64,000 nucleotides of DNA from DYJB01 sp963777165. GTDB taxonomy: Bacteria; Chloroflexota; Anaerolineae; Anaerolineales; E44-bin32. The notes beneath the pieces were generated by a model. It worked only from the letters and a program-made list of their open reading frames with translations. It had not been told where the DNA came from and ran no database searches. The translations under genes were made by a program, and so were the position numbers. This document shows, in pieces, positions 61,459-64,000 of the stretch; position 1 is the first letter of the stretch, and each line of letters starts with the position of its first letter. Location of the stretch: the NCBI GenBank assembly GCA_963777165.1, contig CAVZPO010000001.1, positions 61,460-125,459 of the forward strand, written 5' to 3'.

Positions 61459-62361
61459 ATGAGGGCATTCGGGATCTTCGCCGGGCTGGCCGCGGCGGGC
61501 ATTTGGGGCGGGATGTACGTGGTCAGCAAGGTCGTGCTGGACGTCATCCCGCCGTTTGTGCTGTTGACGCTGCGCCTGATCCTGGGCGCCGCGTGCCTGG
61601 GAGCCGTCATCCTGGCACGCGGCGGGTTCCGGGCGACGCGGCGGGATTGGCGACGCGTCCTCTTGGTCGGGGTGGTGGGGTACGGCTTCTCACTTGGGCT
61701 GCAGTTCACCGGCACCAAGCTGTCGACGGCCGCCACCGCCTCGCTCGTCACCTCGGCCTCCCCAGTATTCATCCTTCTCTTTGGAGCCTGGTTGCTGCAT
61801 GAGCCGGTCACCCGACGCCGGCTGGCAGCGTTGGCGCTAGCTAGTCTGGGCGTGCTGGCCGTCCTCGACCCGAGTTCCGCCTCCCTCGGGCAGCGCGCGT
61901 TCCTCGGGAACCTCGCCCTGCTGGGCGCGGCGCTCACCTGGGGCCTTTACTCCGTATTGGTGAAACAGGCCAGCGGCTACCTCAACACACTCGAGGTCAG
62001 CTTCATCGTCTTGTTTGGAGGCCTGCCGATTGGCTTGCCGTTGTCGTGGGCGGAGCTGACGACCATTGGGATCGGGAAGATCACGCCTGGGGTCATTGCC
62101 GGCGTACTCTACCTGGGGATCATCTCAACCGCGTTGGCGATGTACCTGTGGAACAAGTCGCTGGCCCTGTTGGATGCCGGTCTGGTGTCCTTGCTGTTCT
62201 TTGCCCAGCCCGTGGTGGGTGTTGCTCTCGGCGCCTGGCTTCTGCACGAACCGTTGGGCTTCTCGTTCTGGCTAGGTGCGGCGCTGATCAGCGGCGGGCT
62301 GCTGCTTGCGGCGGGGCCTTCCGGTCGGGGGCCGTCGAGGCAACCCGACGTTACGAGCTAA
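61459..62361 (+). CDS. EamA-family (DMT) transporter
   Basis: A 300-aa membrane protein with ten hydrophobic helices in two EamA repeats: GIFAGLAAAGIWGGMYVVSK and LGNLALLGAALTWGLYSVLV. The end of each repeat has the typical WLLHEPVT and WLLHEPLGFS. It would export or import a small metabolite; the substrate cannot be predicted. The frame that begins at 61372 lies upstream of the -10 box, so the ATG at 61459 is preferred. Confidence 0.88.
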   Translation: MRAFGIFAGLAAAGIWGGMYVVSKVVLDVIPPFVLLTLRLILGAACLGAVILARGGFRATRRDWRRVLLVGVVGYGFSLGLQFTGTKLSTAATASLVTSASPVFILLFGAWLLHEPVTRRRLAALALASLGVLAVLDPSSASLGQRAFLGNLALLGAALTWGLYSVLVKQASGYLNTLEVSFIVLFGGLPIGLPLSWAELTTIGIGKITPGVIAGVLYLGIISTALAMYLWNKSLALLDAGLVSLLFFAQPVVGVALGAWLLHEPLGFSFWLGAALISGGLLLAAGPSGRGPSRQPDVTS

Positions 62362-62380
62362 GCTTCGGAGGAGGGCGGCG

Positions 62381-63541
62381 ATGCCGGGACGGAGGGGTTG
62401 TGCGAGCGTTGTGGCGCGCATCCTGGCCGGATTCGCGGCGGCGGCATTCGTTGTGTCGCTGCCGCTGACCTTGCTGGCGCGTAACATCGCCGTTGTCATC
62501 TTTGAGCCGCAGGCCCTCACGCAGGTCGTCTCCGACCGGCTGATTGCCTCCGGCCTGTTGCGCAAAACGGTTGTCGACAACGTGCTCGGCGGTCAGGCTT
62601 CGCTGGAGGGCCTTAACCTGCAGTCCGCCACGCGGTATCTGACGGCAGAGGAACGTGAGTCGATGATCGATCTGCTGGTCCCGGAGGCGTGGGTCACGGA
62701 TCAAATGCTGCGCGTGACGACGGAGTTCCTCGCCTGGTTCGACACCCCGGCGACGCGCTTGGTCGTGTCCGTGGACACCAGCCTGCTGTCCGCTACCCTG
62801 GGAGGTGAGCCGGCGGCTCGCGTGGTGGAGACGATCGTGGCTTCCTGGCCGGAGTGCACGGCAGACGACGTCAATCGGCTGCTTGGCATCGGTGCCGTTC
62901 CGGAGCAGGAGGGGTTCCCGTATTGCGAGCCACCAGAGCCATTGCGTGGCGTGCTTGTGCGCTCGGTGAGCGGCGCGCTGCGGATCCTGGGCGAGAGCTT
63001 GCCGGCGAGCCTGCCGATCGTCGATCAGGACTTCAGGGACACGGGAAACCTGCTGCAGGTCAAGGAGCAGGTCAGGCTGGTCCGTTTCGTGGCGCGCTGG
63101 GGAATCCTGGTTTCCCTGTCGCTCCTGGGTGTGATCATGGCGCTGGCCGTGCGATCGTGGCGCGGGCTTGCGCGCTGGTGGGGGATCCCGCTCCTGCTGG
63201 GAGGCTTGATCGCGTTTCTTCCGGTGCTGATGGGGGGCACGGTCCTGCGCCTGCTCATGGCCCAGATGACGGCAGGGCCCGCTGCGATCCCTGCGCTCAC
63301 CGGCCTGGCACAGGCCACGACGGAGGCGCTCACTACAGCGGTGTTGCGACCGCAGGCTCGGCAGGCATTGGGCGCCAGCGGCCTCGGCTTGCTGCTGTGG
63401 GTGTTGTCGCTCGTCGGACGCCGCGGTTCGAAGCTGACCCAGGCGCCTGCCCCGGAGAGTCTTCCCGCCGTTCCCGTTCCGCTTGTGCAGCCCCCCGAGC
63501 CCGAGGCTCCGAAGGATCGACCGTCGGGGATGTTCGGCTAG
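62381..63541 (+). CDS. Membrane protein of unknown function with large extracytoplasmic loop
   Basis: A 386-aa protein, start after GGAGGAGGG. Helix 1 is VARILAGFAAAAFVVSLPLT; a long loop of about 200 residues (with two Cys, in SWPECTADD and FPYCEPPEP, that may form a disulfide) is outside. Three helices follow in the second half (WGILVSLSLLGVIMALAVRS; WWGIPLLLGGLIAFLPVLMG; ALGASGLGLLLWVLSLVG) and a Pro-rich tail. Similar Chloroflexota proteins are known without function. It lies 19 nt after the EamA gene and may be in its operon. Confidence 0.7.
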   Translation: MPGRRGCASVVARILAGFAAAAFVVSLPLTLLARNIAVVIFEPQALTQVVSDRLIASGLLRKTVVDNVLGGQASLEGLNLQSATRYLTAEERESMIDLLVPEAWVTDQMLRVTTEFLAWFDTPATRLVVSVDTSLLSATLGGEPAARVVETIVASWPECTADDVNRLLGIGAVPEQEGFPYCEPPEPLRGVLVRSVSGALRILGESLPASLPIVDQDFRDTGNLLQVKEQVRLVRFVARWGILVSLSLLGVIMALAVRSWRGLARWWGIPLLLGGLIAFLPVLMGGTVLRLLMAQMTAGPAAIPALTGLAQATTEALTTAVLRPQARQALGASGLGLLLWVLSLVGRRGSKLTQAPAPESLPAVPVPLVQPPEPEAPKDRPSGMFG

Positions 63542-63638
63542 AGGGGGTTGTGCCTCCCCGGACACTTGGGTCGCCCACGGACAGGATGACCAGACGAGTG
63601 CGGAGCACCTTCGGGGTCGCGTTAATTCGCAAGCGATT

Positions 63639-64000
63639 CTAGACGCCCAACTCGGTCAGAGTCCGGTCGACGAGCGTCTCGGTGATCGGGTGATGCCGAT
63701 GACGAACACGCTCGAACAGCGGGCGTGTGCTCGGGCGAGACCACTCGGCCTCGGCCAGGCAGCGAAAGACCCTCCGTAGTTGATATTCATTCCCGACAGT
63801 CTCAACGAACCGTTCAACGGTCGGCATCGCCTGCGCATAGCCACTCCGGATGGCGAGACGCAGGAATTCGAAGAGAGGGTTGGTATGCCTGCTCTCCGCG
63901 AATCCCATCACGGAGTCAAGGGCCTCGCAGTCAGCGAGGGGAATCGACGGCGGGAGAAGCCTGAGGAACAGCGTCGTCTGCGAGGGGTGCCACCCGGCCA
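63639..64000 (-). CDS. M1-family peptidase, C-terminal part (5' end beyond window)
   Basis: The frame enters from the end of the window and has no start inside it; an inner ATG at 63911 is not the real start. It encodes WHPSQTTLFLRLLPPSIPLA, then FEFLRLAIRSGYAQAMPTVE, FVETVGNEYQLRRVFRCLAE and HHPITETLVDRTL. This matches the helical C-terminal domain of leukotriene-A4-hydrolase-like M1 aminopeptidases. The catalytic domain with HExxH is outside the window. Length of the whole gene is unknown. Confidence 0.78.
   Translation of the reverse strand, partial: AGWHPSQTTLFLRLLPPSIPLADCEALDSVMGFAESRHTNPLFEFLRLAIRSGYAQAMPTVERFVETVGNEYQLRRVFRCLAEAEWSRPSTRPLFERVRHRHHPITETLVDRTLTELGV

Overview
This 64 kb high-GC window reads as a chromosomal segment of an uncultured Chloroflexota bacterium, most like Anaerolineae. 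That placement is inferred from gene content: Thr/Pro-linker proteins with LysM or SH3 domains, a Ddn-type F420 nitroreductase homologue, ferredoxin-linked 2-oxoacid oxidoreductases, DUF2203, DUF2905 next to ruvB/queA, and a T-box ahead of valS. No phage, insertion sequence or CRISPR array was seen. At least seven otherwise well-conserved genes are broken by small indels, some in homopolymer runs, which looks more like assembly error than gene decay. Indel-bearing genes are therefore described as single genes.

Layout. 1-4.5 kb: glycogen module (GH57 branching enzyme, glycogen synthase joined in frame to a MalQ-type glucanotransferase). 4.5-10.5 kb: phosphodiesterase, tRNA-Arg, ABM monooxygenase with Fe-alcohol dehydrogenase, a membrane protein, a CDGSH protein and a PiT transporter. 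10.5-18.7 kb: a beta-oxidation operon (TetR regulator with palindromic operator, metallo-beta-lactamase-fold protein, two acyl-CoA dehydrogenases, hydroxyacyl-CoA dehydrogenase/enoyl-CoA hydratase, thiolase, SCP2 protein). 18.9-27.2 kb: a radical-SAM pair, tRNA-Glu, a tyrosine phosphatase-like protein, ruvB-DUF2905-queA and a HEAT-like protein. 27.2-32.3 kb: T-box and valS, a beta-lactamase-like serine hydrolase, a Ddn-family protein. 32.9-36 kb: a four-subunit 2-oxoacid:ferredoxin oxidoreductase interrupted by a relic of a peptide ABC permease. 36-38.2 kb: zinc-ribbon and SH3 proteins, DUF2203 and an A-type Fe-S carrier. 39.8-45.2 kb: a SufR-like regulator divergent from nuoB-nuoCD-nuoI, a CxxC protein and an Mrp/Ind1-type Fe-S ATPase. 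45.3-49.6 kb: RicT, PIG-L deacetylase, M20 amidohydrolase, a BtuF-like protein and a TTG-start small membrane protein. 49.8-54.3 kb: padR-modA-modB (no modC), then selD and malate dehydrogenase. 54.4-64 kb: LysM, HD and DUF218 proteins, a 139-bp tandem repeat, an FCD regulator with korAB, an EamA transporter, a membrane protein and the C-terminal end of an M1 peptidase.

Together the genes suggest a heterotroph that stores glycogen, oxidises fatty acids, and passes electrons from 2-oxoacids through ferredoxin to a complex-I-like module with its own Fe-S maturation factor. The clearest unusual feature is selD: the conserved catalytic Cys position is an in-frame UGA at codon 26, with a hairpin just downstream. 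This makes selenophosphate synthetase itself a probable selenoprotein and implies that the genome decodes UGA as selenocysteine.
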